The notes beneath the pieces were generated by a model. The model saw only the letters and a list, made by a program, of their open reading frames with translations. It made no database searches and was not told the DNA's origin. The position numbers were made by a program, and so were the translations under genes. From Streptomyces harbinensis (GTDB lineage Bacteria > Actinomycetota > Actinomycetes > Streptomycetales > Streptomycetaceae), in NCBI RefSeq assembly GCF_900116145.1, contig NZ_FPAB01000003.1, positions 62,001 to 126,000 on the forward strand: a stretch of 64,000 nucleotides of DNA. The letters are read 5' to 3'. Below, in pieces: positions 1 through 7,736 of this stretch; the first letter of the stretch is position 1, and each line of letters begins with the position of its first letter.

Positions 1-389
1 TGGCCAGCGACGTCGCCGACATCCAGGGCGGGACGACGGCCGAGGGCATCCACCTGGGCGCCATGGCGGGCACCCTCGACCTGCTGCAACGCGGGCTGAC
101 CGGCCTGGAGGCGCGGGACGGGGTGCTGTGGATGGACCCGGCGCCGCTGCCGGAGCTGTCGGAGTACGGGTTCTCGGTGCGCTACCGCAGCGACGGCGGC
201 ATCCAGGTGCGGATGAAGCCGGGCCAGCTGTGGGTGGGCGTCCCGCCGTGGGAGGAGGAGCCGGTACGGGTGCAGCTCGCCGATGGTTATGTCGCGCGGG
301 ACGGGGCGGGCCCGCGCGACGGCGTCGGCTTCGAGGTGGCGCCGGGCGAGAACCGGCTGATGCCGCTGCGGGAGAGCACCCTGTCCTGA
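1..389 (+). CDS. Glycoside hydrolase family 65 protein, C-terminal part (5' end outside window)
   Basis: About 128 residues are visible; the frame is open from base 3 to a TGA at 387-389. The stretch DIQGGTTAEGIHLGAMAG is the conserved segment near the end of the GH65 (alpha/alpha)6 catalytic barrel, found in maltose, trehalose and kojibiose phosphorylases and related hydrolases. A short beta-rich tail follows, as expected for the C-terminal domain. Catalytic residues would lie upstream, so phosphorylase and hydrolase cannot be told apart. The next gene, nirD, is convergent and only 15 bp away, so the two 3' ends may share termination signals. Confidence 0.8.
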   Translation, partial: ASDVADIQGGTTAEGIHLGAMAGTLDLLQRGLTGLEARDGVLWMDPAPLPELSEYGFSVRYRSDGGIQVRMKPGQLWVGVPPWEEEPVRVQLADGYVARDGAGPRDGVGFEVAPGENRLMPLRESTLS

Positions 390-404
390 CCGACCGGACG
401 GGCC

Positions 405-761
405 CTACGCTCGCGTGTCCGCCGGCCGGACCCGGACCGGATGGACAGGGACGGAGCGGGCCGGATCGTCGTCGTCCAGGCACCGTCCGGTGCGCAGATC
501 GAACCGCTGCTTCAGCAGCGGCGACGCCACGAAGGCCCGCCCGCCCGCCGAGCCCAGCAGCCCGCGCGAGAGGACGTAAGCGCCGGTGAACGGGTCCCGG
601 TTGCCGATCGCGTACGCCGTGCCCGAGCGGTCGGTGAACACCGCGATCTGCCGCCCGTCCGGCAGCAGCGCCGCCACCCCGCGCCCCGGCACCAGACCGT
701 CCGCCGCGCACACCGGCACCCACCCGGTGCCGCACCTGACCTCGATCCGCTCCCCGGCCAT
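405..761 (-). CDS. nirD: Nitrite reductase (NAD(P)H) small subunit NirD
   Basis: A 118-residue protein of the Rieske-like NirD family, the small partner of cytoplasmic assimilatory nitrite reductase, which reduces nitrite to ammonium. The fold is suggested by its short beta-rich sequence and the conserved GRQIAVF and YAIGNRDPF segments. As in many NirD proteins, no C-x-H pairs able to bind a 2Fe-2S cluster are visible, so the role is probably structural. Its ATG overlaps the nirB stop codon by one base (TGATG), so it is translationally coupled as the last gene of the nirB operon. Confidence 0.9.
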   Translation of the reverse strand: MAGERIEVRCGTGWVPVCAADGLVPGRGVAALLPDGRQIAVFTDRSGTAYAIGNRDPFTGAYVLSRGLLGSAGGRAFVASPLLKQRFDLRTGRCLDDDDPARSVPVHPVRVRPADTRA

Positions 762-3349
762 CACACCCGCCCCCCGACCGGGATCTCCGGGCCGGACAGC
801 AGCACCAGATCGGGCTTGCTCTGCCCCCGCTCCGGCACGAACCGCACACTGGGGTCCGGTACGTCCGGCGCGTTGACGAAGGACACGAACCGCCGCAGCT
901 TCTCCGGATCCTCGATCACCTGCGCCCACTCGTCGCGGTAGCCGGCCACATGCGCCGCCATCAGCGCCTCCAACTCCGCACAGATGCCGAGCGAGTCGTG
1001 CACCACGACGTCCCGGACATGGTCGAGACCGCCCTCGATCCGCTCCAGCCACACCGAGGTGCGCTCCAGCCGGTCGGCGGTGCGGATGTAGAACATCAGG
1101 AACCGGTCGATGAGCCGCACGAGTTCGGCGTCCGACAGGTCCTGCGCCAGCAGATCGGCGTGCCGCGGGGTGGCGCCGCCGTTGCCGCCGACGTACAGGT
1201 TCCAGCCGTTCGCCGTGGCGATCACCCCGAAGTCCTTGCCCATCGCCTCCGCGCACTCGCGCGCGCAGCCCGAGACCCCGGACTTGAGCTTGTGCGGGGA
1301 GCGCAGCCCTCGGTAGCGCAGCTCCAGATCGATGGCCATCCGCACGCTGTCCTGCACCCCGTAGCGGCACCAGGTGGAGCCCACGCACGACTTGACGGTG
1401 CGCAGCGACTTCCCGTACGCGTGCCCCGACTCGAACCCGGCGTCCACCAGCCGGCCCCAGATGGCGGGCAGCTGGTCCACGCGGGCGCCGAACAGGTCGA
1501 TGCGCTGCCCGCCGGTGATTTTGGTGTAGAGGCCGAAGTCGCGGGCGACCTCCCCGATGACGATCAGCTTCTCCGGGGTGATCTCGCCGCCCGGGATGCG
1601 CGGCACCACCGAGTAGGAGCCGTTGCGCTGGATGTTGGCGAGGAAGTGGTCGTTGGTGTCCTGGAGGGCGGCCTGTTCGCCGTCCAGCACATGGCCGCCG
1701 GCGCCGATGGACGGGGCGAGCGAGGCGATGATCGAGGCCACCGCCGGCTTGCAGATCTCGCAGCCCTCGCCGCCGCGCGCCGCCTCGCGGCCGTGGCCGT
1801 CCAGGAGCTGCCGGAAGCCGGTGATGCGCAGCGCCAGCACGATCTCGTACAGCTCCCGGCGGGTCTGCGCGAAGCAGCCGCACAGGCCGCTGTCGATCTC
1901 GGCCCCGCCGGCCGCCAGTTCCTCGTTGACGAGCTGGCCCAGTACCTTGACGCAGCTGCCGCAGCCGGTGCCCGCCCGGGTGCACTTCTTCACCTCGGGC
2001 AGCGAGGTGCAGGCGTGGTCGGTGACGGCGGCCCGGATGGTGCCCTTGGTGACGTTGTGGCAGGAGCAGATCACCGCCTCGTCGGGCAGCGCGCCCGGCC
2101 CGAGCGCGGTGGGCGGCGCCAGCCCGGCGGGCAGCACCAGCTGCTCGGGCGGGGCGGGCGGCACGCTGCCGGTGAGCGGGCGCAGCATGCCGTACGCGTC
2201 GGCGTCCCCCACCAGCACCCCGCCGCGCAGGGTGCCGTCCGGGCCGATCACCAGCTTCTTGTACACCCCGGAGCGGGAGTCGGCGTACACCACGTCCAGC
2301 GCGCCGTCCGCCGTGCCGTGCGCGTCGCCGAACGAGGCCACGTCCACTCCGAGCAGCTTCAGCTTGGTGGAGGTGTCGGCCCCCGTGAACCCGGCCGCCC
2401 CGTCCTGCCCGGCGATGGCCCGGGCGGCGGTGGCGGCCATCTCGTAGCCCGGCGCCACCAGGCCGTACACCCGGCCGTCCGCCGCCAGCGCGCACTCGCC
2501 GATCGCGTACACCGCCGGGTCGGACACCGAGACACAGCGCTCGTCGACCGCGACGCCGCCGCGCTCACCGACCGTCAGCCCGGCGGCCCGGGCCAGCGCG
2601 TCCCGGGGGCGCACCCCGGCCGAGAAGACCACCAGTTCGGCGTCCACGGACGAGCCGTCCGACAGGTCCATGCCGCTGACCGCGCCGTCCTCGGCACGGG
2701 TGCGGATGCGCTGCCCGCCGACCCCGGTGTGCACGGTCAGCCCCATCTCCTCCACGGTGCGGCGCAGCGCCGCGCCGCCGCCCTCGTCCACCTGGACGGG
2801 CATCAGCCGCGGGTTGAACTCCACGATGTGCGTGTCAAGGCCGAGCCCGCGCAGCGCGCCCGCCGCCTCAAGACCCAGCAGCCCGCCGCCGACCACCACC
2901 CCCGAGCGGGTGCGGTCCGACTTGGCCCACTCCTCGATGGCCAGCAGATCCTCGATCGTGCGGTACACGAAGCAGCCGGGGGCGTCCCGGCCCTCCACCG
3001 GCGGCACGAACGGCGCCGAGCCGGTGGCCAGCACCAGCGTGTCGTACCGGATCACCCGGCCCGAGCGGGCGGTGACCGTGCGGGCGGCCCGGTCGATGGA
3101 CTCGGCCGGGTCGGACAGCAGCAGCTCGATGCCGTGCTCCCGCGCGAACCCGGGCGGGGTGAGGGAGAGTTCGTCCGGGGTGACGCCCGAGAAGTACGAG
3201 GTGAGCCGCACCCGGTCGTACGCGGGCCTGGCCTCCTCGGCGAGCACGATCACCCGGGAGCGGGCGGTGACGCCGCGCTCGGCCAGCTCCTCCAGGAAGC
3301 GCTGGCCGACCATCCCGTGCCCGATGAGCACGATGGTGTCCGTGGACAT
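761..3349 (-). CDS. nirB: Assimilatory nitrite reductase large subunit NirB
   Basis: An 862-residue enzyme passing electrons from NAD(P)H through FAD, Fe-S and siroheme to nitrite, giving ammonium. Order of domains: N-terminal FAD motif (GHGMVGQRF) and NAD motif (VVGGGLLGLEAAG, near residue 150); BFD-type 2Fe-2S domain with CSCHN and CTRAGTGCGSC (near 430-470); a second Cys pair region (CEICKPAV); then the nitrite/sulfite reductase domain with siroheme/4Fe-4S cysteines in CVGSTWC and SGCAREC. Length fits the family. It is preceded by an FAD reductase gene whose stop codon touches this ATG, and followed by nirD, forming a three-gene operon. GlnR control is likely (see the site at 4529-4566). 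Confidence 0.95.
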   Translation of the reverse strand: MSTDTIVLIGHGMVGQRFLEELAERGVTARSRVIVLAEEARPAYDRVRLTSYFSGVTPDELSLTPPGFAREHGIELLLSDPAESIDRAARTVTARSGRVIRYDTLVLATGSAPFVPPVEGRDAPGCFVYRTIEDLLAIEEWAKSDRTRSGVVVGGGLLGLEAAGALRGLGLDTHIVEFNPRLMPVQVDEGGGAALRRTVEEMGLTVHTGVGGQRIRTRAEDGAVSGMDLSDGSSVDAELVVFSAGVRPRDALARAAGLTVGERGGVAVDERCVSVSDPAVYAIGECALAADGRVYGLVAPGYEMAATAARAIAGQDGAAGFTGADTSTKLKLLGVDVASFGDAHGTADGALDVVYADSRSGVYKKLVIGPDGTLRGGVLVGDADAYGMLRPLTGSVPPAPPEQLVLPAGLAPPTALGPGALPDEAVICSCHNVTKGTIRAAVTDHACTSLPEVKKCTRAGTGCGSCVKVLGQLVNEELAAGGAEIDSGLCGCFAQTRRELYEIVLALRITGFRQLLDGHGREAARGGEGCEICKPAVASIIASLAPSIGAGGHVLDGEQAALQDTNDHFLANIQRNGSYSVVPRIPGGEITPEKLIVIGEVARDFGLYTKITGGQRIDLFGARVDQLPAIWGRLVDAGFESGHAYGKSLRTVKSCVGSTWCRYGVQDSVRMAIDLELRYRGLRSPHKLKSGVSGCARECAEAMGKDFGVIATANGWNLYVGGNGGATPRHADLLAQDLSDAELVRLIDRFLMFYIRTADRLERTSVWLERIEGGLDHVRDVVVHDSLGICAELEALMAAHVAGYRDEWAQVIEDPEKLRRFVSFVNAPDVPDPSVRFVPERGQSKPDLVLLSGPEIPVGGRV

Positions 3350-4506
3350 CAGTTACCTCCGTCGTGGGTGAGCAGATGGAGCAGAGGGGTGGCGGGCAGC
3401 GGCTCGTCCGCCTCCCAGGTGCGGGTGAGCGTGCCGACGGCGCCGAGGTCGCCGACCAGCACCCCGCCGCGCAGCCGGTCGCCGCGCACCACGAGGCTGC
3501 GGTACGTGCCCCGGGTGGCGTCGGCGAGCCGCACCGTGTCGTCGCCGGGGTCGGCGCCGGTGGTGCCGAACGCCGCCAGATCGATGGGTCCCGGCAGCGA
3601 GAGCCGGTACAGCGGGCGGGAGCCGCGGTAGGCGGCGCCCGGGCGGCCGGCCAGCAGCTCGGCCAGCACATCCGCCTGTTCGAGCGCGGCCGAGGCCAGC
3701 CCGTAGGCCCGTCCGGCGTGTTCGGCGCAGTCGCCGATGGCGTGGATGTGCGGGTCGGAGGTCCGCAGCCGGTCGTCGACGATCACCCCGCCGGTGCGGC
3801 CGGTGCGCAGCCCGGCGTCGCGGGCGAGCCCGGTCAGCGGCAGCGCGCCGCAGGCCAGGATCACCGTGTCGGCGGCGAGTTCGTAGGCGTCGGCCAGCTG
3901 GACCGCCCCGGGCAGCAGCCGCCGTACCCGGCACGCGGTGTGCACCTCGACGCCCAGCGCGGTCAGCCGCTCCCGCAGCACGGCGGACGCCCCGGCGTCC
4001 AGCTGCCGCTCCATGAGCCGTTCGCCCTGCTGCACCAGCACCGTCTCGGTGCCGCGCACCGCGAGCGCCGCCGCGGCCGACACCCCCGACAGGCCGCCAC
4101 CGATCACCACCGCCCGCGCCCCGGGCGGCGCCAGCGCGTCGTCCAGGGTGCGGAACGCCCGTACGCCCTCGGGCAGGACGCCGTCGTGCAGCGGCGGCAG
4201 CACCGGCGCGGCGCCGGTGGCCAGCACCAGCGTGCCGTACGGCTCGGACGAACCGTCGTCGCACCGGACCGTACGGGCGGCGGTGTCGATCGCGGTGGCC
4301 CGCACCCCGGCGCGCCAGCGCACCCGCTCGCCCGGCTGCGGCAGGGCGATCACCTCGGGCCCGTACTGTCCCGCGAGCACGCCGGGCAGCAGTACCCGGT
4401 TGTACGCCGGGCCCCGCTCCCCGGCGATCACGGTGGTGGGCGCGTCGATCCGGCGCGCCAGCCGGGCGGCGGCCATCCCGCCGCCGACGATCACCACATC
4501 TGCCAT
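3349..4506 (-). CDS. FAD-dependent NAD(P)-disulfide-type oxidoreductase of the nitrite reductase operon
   Basis: A 385-residue flavoprotein of the pyridine nucleotide-disulphide oxidoreductase class II fold: N-terminal dinucleotide motif VIVGGGMAAARLA, central NAD motif VVIGGGLSGVSAAAAL, and a C-terminal FAD motif ending in HAIGDCAEH. It resembles the first 385 residues of NirB next door, so it looks like a stand-alone copy of the diaphorase module, and it lacks the Fe-S and siroheme domains. Being first in the operon, it may feed electrons to NirB or to the nitrate reductase NasA, which here has no reductase subunit of its own. That partner assignment is inference. Confidence 0.85.
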   Translation of the reverse strand: MADVVIVGGGMAAARLARRIDAPTTVIAGERGPAYNRVLLPGVLAGQYGPEVIALPQPGERVRWRAGVRATAIDTAARTVRCDDGSSEPYGTLVLATGAAPVLPPLHDGVLPEGVRAFRTLDDALAPPGARAVVIGGGLSGVSAAAALAVRGTETVLVQQGERLMERQLDAGASAVLRERLTALGVEVHTACRVRRLLPGAVQLADAYELAADTVILACGALPLTGLARDAGLRTGRTGGVIVDDRLRTSDPHIHAIGDCAEHAGRAYGLASAALEQADVLAELLAGRPGAAYRGSRPLYRLSLPGPIDLAAFGTTGADPGDDTVRLADATRGTYRSLVVRGDRLRGGVLVGDLGAVGTLTRTWEADEPLPATPLLHLLTHDGGN

Positions 4507-4528
4507 GCCCTGAGCGTGCGCGGTGCGC

Positions 4529-4566
4529 GTTACCCGCCCGCATCACCCCCGTTTCCCCCGGGCAAC
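4529..4566. promoter_or_regulatory. Candidate GlnR box upstream of the nirB operon
   Basis: Four 5-bp blocks spaced exactly 11 bp apart read GTTAC, GCATC, GTTTC and GCAAC on the plus strand. The streptomycete GlnR box is gTnAc-n6-GaAAc in tandem, and its reverse complement is GTTtC-n6-GTnAC. The second pair here (GTTTC-n6-GCAAC) matches 9 of 10 positions, the first pair 7 of 10. GlnR is known to activate nitrite and nitrate reductase genes in Streptomyces. The box ends 22 bp from the first start codon, which is close, so the transcript leader would be very short or the true start lies downstream. Confidence 0.55.
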
Positions 4567-4610
4567 GCTGCCCTCAGCGTCCGGGGCGGCCCGCTGTGAG
4601 CCGCCCGGCG

Positions 4611-4654
4611 GGTGGTTAAGGACCGCTCAGCGCCGCCTTATGCCCCGCTTAACG
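4611..4654. repeat. Four contiguous 11-bp direct-repeat units in the nirB/aac intergenic region
   Basis: On the minus strand the units at 4644-4654, 4633-4643, 4622-4632 and 4611-4621 read CGTTAAGCGGG, GCATAAGGCGG, CGCTGAGCGGT and CCTTAACCACC. The first three fit SSNTRAGSSGK, the fourth keeps only TTAA. Contiguous 11-bp units are typical of OmpR-family regulators such as PhoP and GlnR. The array lies about 105-148 bp upstream of the nirB operon start and also upstream of the acetyltransferase gene on the other strand. Confidence 0.4.
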
Positions 4655-4680
4655 GCCGCCCCGGCCACCGGCGGCGGCCG

Positions 4681-4686
4681 TACGCT
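4681..4686 (+). promoter_or_regulatory. -10-like hexamer (TACGCT) of a possible leaderless transcript
   Basis: TACGCT is followed by 7 nt and then ATG at 4694, the geometry of leaderless actinobacterial promoters. The ATG opens a 39-codon Pro/Arg-rich frame ending at 4813, 73 nt before the acetyltransferase gene. No -35 element is evident. It is the best promoter candidate for the gene at 4887. Confidence 0.35.
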
Positions 4687-4817
4687 GCCGGTCATGAAGG
4701 CGACCCGGCCGGCGCCCCCGCGACCGGCCCGCACACCGCCCCGCCCGCCCCGGCCGCCCGTTCCCCGGCCGTCCCCCGGCACCGGGAGCCGCACCGCGGG
4801 GCCCGCGTCCTGACGCC

Positions 4818-4835
4818 GCGTCACGGCGGTGACGC
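4818..4835 (+). other. Hairpin following the Pro-rich leader frame
   Basis: GCGTCAC and GTGACGC pair around a GGCG loop, 5 nt after the TGA of the short frame 4694-4813. Two alternative stems overlap it (CGCCG/CGGCG around CGTCA, and CGGCG/CGCCG around GTGA), so the region can fold in mutually exclusive ways upstream of the acetyltransferase start at 4887. Confidence 0.35.
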
Positions 4836-4886
4836 CGGCACCGATCCCGTCCGTACCGGAGCCCGCAGCAATCGTGGAGGCACAGG

Positions 4887-5411
4887 ATGACGCCGCACGT
4901 ACGCACCGCCCACACCGCGGAACTGTCCACCCCGACCCTGCGCGCCATCCGGGGCCTGCTGGGGCTGGCCGAACACGACTGGGACCACACGCTCGGCGGC
5001 CTGCACACCATGGTGTGGGACAGCGACGGCGACCGGCTGATCGCGCACGGCGCGGTGGTGCAGCGCCGCCTCATCCACGCCGGCCGGGCGCTGCGCACCG
5101 GCTACGTCGAGGCGCTGGGCGTCCACCCCGACCACCGGGGCCGGGGCCACGGCCGCACGGTGACGGGCGTCCTGGAACGGGTGATCGCGGCGGCGTACGA
5201 CCTGGGCGCGCTGTCCGCCCGCCCCGGCACGGCGCCGTACTGGCAGGACCGCGGCTGGCAGCCGTGGCAGGGCCGCACCTGGGCGCTGACCCCGATGGGC
5301 ATCGCCCGCACGGAGGAGTGGGACGGCACGGTCCACATCCTCCCCGGCCCGGTCCCGCTGGACACGACGGGCGAACTGGTCTGCGACTGGCGCGACGGCG
5401 ACATCTGGTGA
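4887..5411 (+). CDS. Aminoglycoside 2'-N-acetyltransferase, AAC(2')-I family
   Basis: A 174-residue GNAT enzyme expected to transfer acetyl from acetyl-CoA to the 2'-amino group of aminoglycosides. It follows the AAC(2')-I pattern known from mycobacteria: WDHTLGGLHTMVW near residue 32, QRRLIHAGRALRTGYVEALGV, the acetyl-CoA loop DHRGRGHGRTV near residue 90, and a C-terminal LVCDWRDGDIW that nearly matches the LMCDWRAGDVW end of mycobacterial AAC(2')-Ic. Length (about 180) fits. A GGAGG stretch sits 7 nt before the ATG. It stands alone between the nitrite operon and an unrelated SDR, with no antibiotic cluster visible, so it may be an intrinsic resistance or cell-wall acetylation gene. Confidence 0.85.
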   Translation: MTPHVRTAHTAELSTPTLRAIRGLLGLAEHDWDHTLGGLHTMVWDSDGDRLIAHGAVVQRRLIHAGRALRTGYVEALGVHPDHRGRGHGRTVTGVLERVIAAAYDLGALSARPGTAPYWQDRGWQPWQGRTWALTPMGIARTEEWDGTVHILPGPVPLDTTGELVCDWRDGDIW

Positions 5412-5421
5412 GCCGCCCCGG

Positions 5422-6186
5422 CTACGCGCTCACCCGTTCGCGCAGGAAGTCCTCCCAGGAGCGCGCTCCCCGGGTGACGCCCTCGGCGGCCAGGTTGCCG
5501 CCCTCCCGGTAGACCCGGCCCGCCCGGGGTGGCAGCGGGAGCGGGAGGACCGGGCGGCGGGTGGCGGTGGCGCCGAGGTAGGAGCGGACCAGGTCGGGTG
5601 CCGCGTACACCGTGGGGCCCGGCAGGTCGGGCACCAGGCCGGCCGGGGAGCCCAGGGCCAGTTCGGCGAGCCGGGCCGCCACGTCGCGGGCGTCCACCGG
5701 CTCCAGCCGGACCTGCTTCGGGGCCGGGACCGCCGGGAGCTTCGCCATCTTCCGCAGCACCATCAGCACCAGGTCGTGGAACTGCGCCGCGCGCAGCGTG
5801 GTCCACGGGATGCCGGATCCGGCCACGGCCGCTTCCGTGCCGTGCTTCATGCGGAAGTAGCCGACCGGGACCCGGTCCGCGCCGATGACCGAGATCAGCA
5901 CCAGATGCCGCGCCCCGGCCTCCGCCGCCGCCCGCACCAGGTTGCGGGTCGCCTCCACGTCGCCCTTGGGCCCGCCCGCGAGGTGCAGGATCGTCTCCGC
6001 CCCGGCCACCGCCCGTTCGACACCCTCGTTCGCGAGCAGATCGGCCGTGACGTACTCGACGCCCTCGCTCGCCGGGTGCTCGTGCCGGCTGAGCACCCGC
6101 ACCCGCTGTCCGGCGTCGCGCAGCAGGGGCACGACCTGCCGGCCGAGGGTGCCGGTGCCGCCGGTGACCAGGATGGGTGCTGCCAT
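5422..6186 (-). CDS. NmrA-like atypical SDR / NAD(P)-binding protein
   Basis: A 254-residue Rossmann protein with the atypical-SDR nucleotide motif TGGTGTLGRQV at the N-terminus and a later HLVLISVIGADRVPVGYFRMKHGTE segment, typical of the NmrA/HSCARG-like NAD(P)H-binding family. The usual YxxxK catalytic pair is not in standard form, so it could be a redox sensor or a reductase. The ATG at 6186 was chosen because GGAGAG lies 5 nt upstream; a longer frame from 6300 lacks such a site. It converges on the acetyltransferase gene with a 10-bp gap. The substrate is unknown. Confidence 0.75.
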   Translation of the reverse strand: MAAPILVTGGTGTLGRQVVPLLRDAGQRVRVLSRHEHPASEGVEYVTADLLANEGVERAVAGAETILHLAGGPKGDVEATRNLVRAAAEAGARHLVLISVIGADRVPVGYFRMKHGTEAAVAGSGIPWTTLRAAQFHDLVLMVLRKMAKLPAVPAPKQVRLEPVDARDVAARLAELALGSPAGLVPDLPGPTVYAAPDLVRSYLGATATRRPVLPLPLPPRAGRVYREGGNLAAEGVTRGARSWEDFLRERVSA

Positions 6187-6370
6187 GGCGTCTCTCCTCC
6201 GTGCGGGGATTCTCTTCTGCCATGACCCGTGGGGCGCCACCGATGTGACGCGCCGCAGACGCCGCCGCACGAATGAGAACGAACGCCTGCGCACGCTCAT
6301 CGGGTTTCCCTAAAATCTCGTTCACCTCGTCGCCTCATGGGGCGACTCTGTGCGCAATGCAAGGAGAAAC

Positions 6371-6826
6371 ATGACACGCTCGCGCTTAACCGCACTGCTG
6401 GCCACCTGTGTGGTGGCCCTGCTGCTGCCGCTCGGAACGGCCGGCGGCGCGCAGGCGGCCGGAGCCGTGAAGATCAGCAAGATCCACTACAACAGCCCCG
6501 GCAAGGACGACCGGAGCAACGCCAGCCTCAACGGGGAGTGGGTGCGGATCACCAACTCCACCACCAAGGCGGTGAGCCTCAAGGGCTGGACGCTGACGGA
6601 CGCCCAGAAGCACACGTACACCTTCGGCACGTTCACGCTGGGCTCCGGCAAGTCGGTGACGGTGCGCACCGGGTCGGGCAAGAACACCGCGAGCAACGTC
6701 TACCAGAACCGGCGCGCCTACGTCTGGAACAACGACAAGGACACCGCCACCCTGCGCAAGGCCAACGGCACCAAGGTGCACTCCTGCTCGTACAACAACC
6801 CCAAGGTCGAGTTCAAGAACTGCTGA
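6371..6826 (+). CDS. Secreted lamin-tail domain protein
   Basis: A 151-residue protein with a Sec signal peptide (MTRSRL, hydrophobic core, cleavage expected after AQA near residue 29) and a single lamin-tail (LTD) immunoglobulin-like domain: EWVRITNSTTKAVSLKGWTL and YTFGTFTLGSGKSVTVRTG, ending YNNPKVEFKNC. In Streptomyces such stand-alone LTD proteins are small extracellular proteins of unknown role, often proposed to bind surfaces or nucleic acids. AAGGAG lies 5 nt before the ATG. Two C-terminal Cys could form a disulfide. The 3' end overlaps cutA on the other strand by 14 bp. Confidence 0.85.
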   Translation: MTRSRLTALLATCVVALLLPLGTAGGAQAAGAVKISKIHYNSPGKDDRSNASLNGEWVRITNSTTKAVSLKGWTLTDAQKHTYTFGTFTLGSGKSVTVRTGSGKNTASNVYQNRRAYVWNNDKDTATLRKANGTKVHSCSYNNPKVEFKNC

Positions 6827-7136
6827 CCTGCTCCTCCAGCCACCGCAGATAGGCGTCGCTGCCCCCGGTGACCGGGGTCGTGATCAGCTCCGGGGTGTCG
6901 TACGGGTGGCGGGCGAGGAGGTGCGCCTGAAGGTCCGGGTAGCGGGCCGCCGTCGTCTTGTAGGTGACGCGCCACTCGGTGGCCGTCTCCACCTCGCCCT
7001 GCCAGCGGTACACGCTGGTGATCGGCCCTTCCACCTGGGCGCAGGCCGCGAGCCGGGCCTCGATCGCCGAGGCGGCCAGCTCGCGGGCCGACTGCTCGCT
7101 GTCGGTGGTCGTGCAGGCCAGGACATGGGTGGTCAT
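6813..7136 (-). CDS. cutA: Divalent cation tolerance protein CutA
   Basis: A 107-residue CutA1 protein, a trimeric ferredoxin-like fold that belongs to the PII-like superfamily and is linked to copper and divalent metal tolerance. Family signatures present: LAACAQVEGPITSVYRWQG, EWRVTYKTTAARYPDL and HPYDTPELITTPV, ending in YLRWLEEQ. The start at 7136 has GGGAGG 6 nt upstream; an upstream frame to 7199 adds 21 residues without homology. It is convergent with the lamin-tail gene and overlaps its last codons. The precise role in actinobacteria is not settled. Confidence 0.9.
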   Translation of the reverse strand: MTTHVLACTTTDSEQSARELAASAIEARLAACAQVEGPITSVYRWQGEVETATEWRVTYKTTAARYPDLQAHLLARHPYDTPELITTPVTGGSDAYLRWLEEQVSSS

Positions 7137-7292
7137 CGGCAGCCTCCCGGGGCTCGTTTCCGGTCTCCGGGAGGCTATCCAACGCACCGGCCGCGCCACA
7201 CGCCCGCAGTCGGTGACGGCGCCGGGCGCCCGGCGCGTACCGCGTCGGCTACGGCAGCGGCTTCGCCCGCAGCGCCGCGTCCGAGCGCCGCA

Positions 7293-7676
7293 TCAGCCCC
7301 AGCCGGCACCGGGAACGTCGGCATCCGGCACCGCCGTCACCGAGGTGAGCACCAGCACCGCGTCCTCCAGCGCCACCACCGCGTGCCGTACCTGCGGCAC
7401 CTTCAGGATCTCGCCCTCCGTCAGCGGGATGCTCGCGCCCTGCCCCTCGGCCGGCACCACCCGGACGGACCCCCGGACCAGGTACAGACTGGCGGCCGGC
7501 GGGGCGTTGTGCTCCTCCAGCTCCGCGCCCGCCGTCAGGGCGATGACGCTCTGCCGCAACGGGCCGTCGTGCAGGAACAGATGCGCGCTGCGGCCGTGCT
7601 CGGCCTCCCGGGCCCGGCTGAGGTGATGATCGGCCAGGGCGCTCAGATGCGTGGTGTGCTGCGTGGTGTCGGTCAC
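7293..7676 (-). CDS. Cupin-domain protein
   Basis: A 127-residue single-domain cupin with the two motif blocks of the fold: AGAELEEHNAPPAASLYLVRGSVRV and EGEILKVPQVRHAVVALEDAVLVLT. A histidine (EEHN) and glutamate in motif 1 and a histidine in motif 2 could bind a metal, but the usual HxH pair is incomplete. Such small proteins act as sensors or isomerase-like enzymes, and no specific function can be assigned. It sits downstream of nasA on the same strand, 60 bp past its stop codon in the opposite order, so it has its own promoter. Confidence 0.7.
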   Translation of the reverse strand: MTDTTQHTTHLSALADHHLSRAREAEHGRSAHLFLHDGPLRQSVIALTAGAELEEHNAPPAASLYLVRGSVRVVPAEGQGASIPLTEGEILKVPQVRHAVVALEDAVLVLTSVTAVPDADVPGAGWG

Positions 7677-7736
7677 CCTTCCATGCTCCGGGGTGCGGGC
7701 GCCTCCGCAACCCGGTTCACCGCGACGCGCCCCGCT

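Noticed and set aside
405..2495. Long antisense and off-frame reading frames over nirB, such as 950-3631 on the plus strand
   Set aside because: They are Arg/His/Gly/Ala-rich without family motifs and mirror the real gene; high GC creates long stop-free shadow frames.
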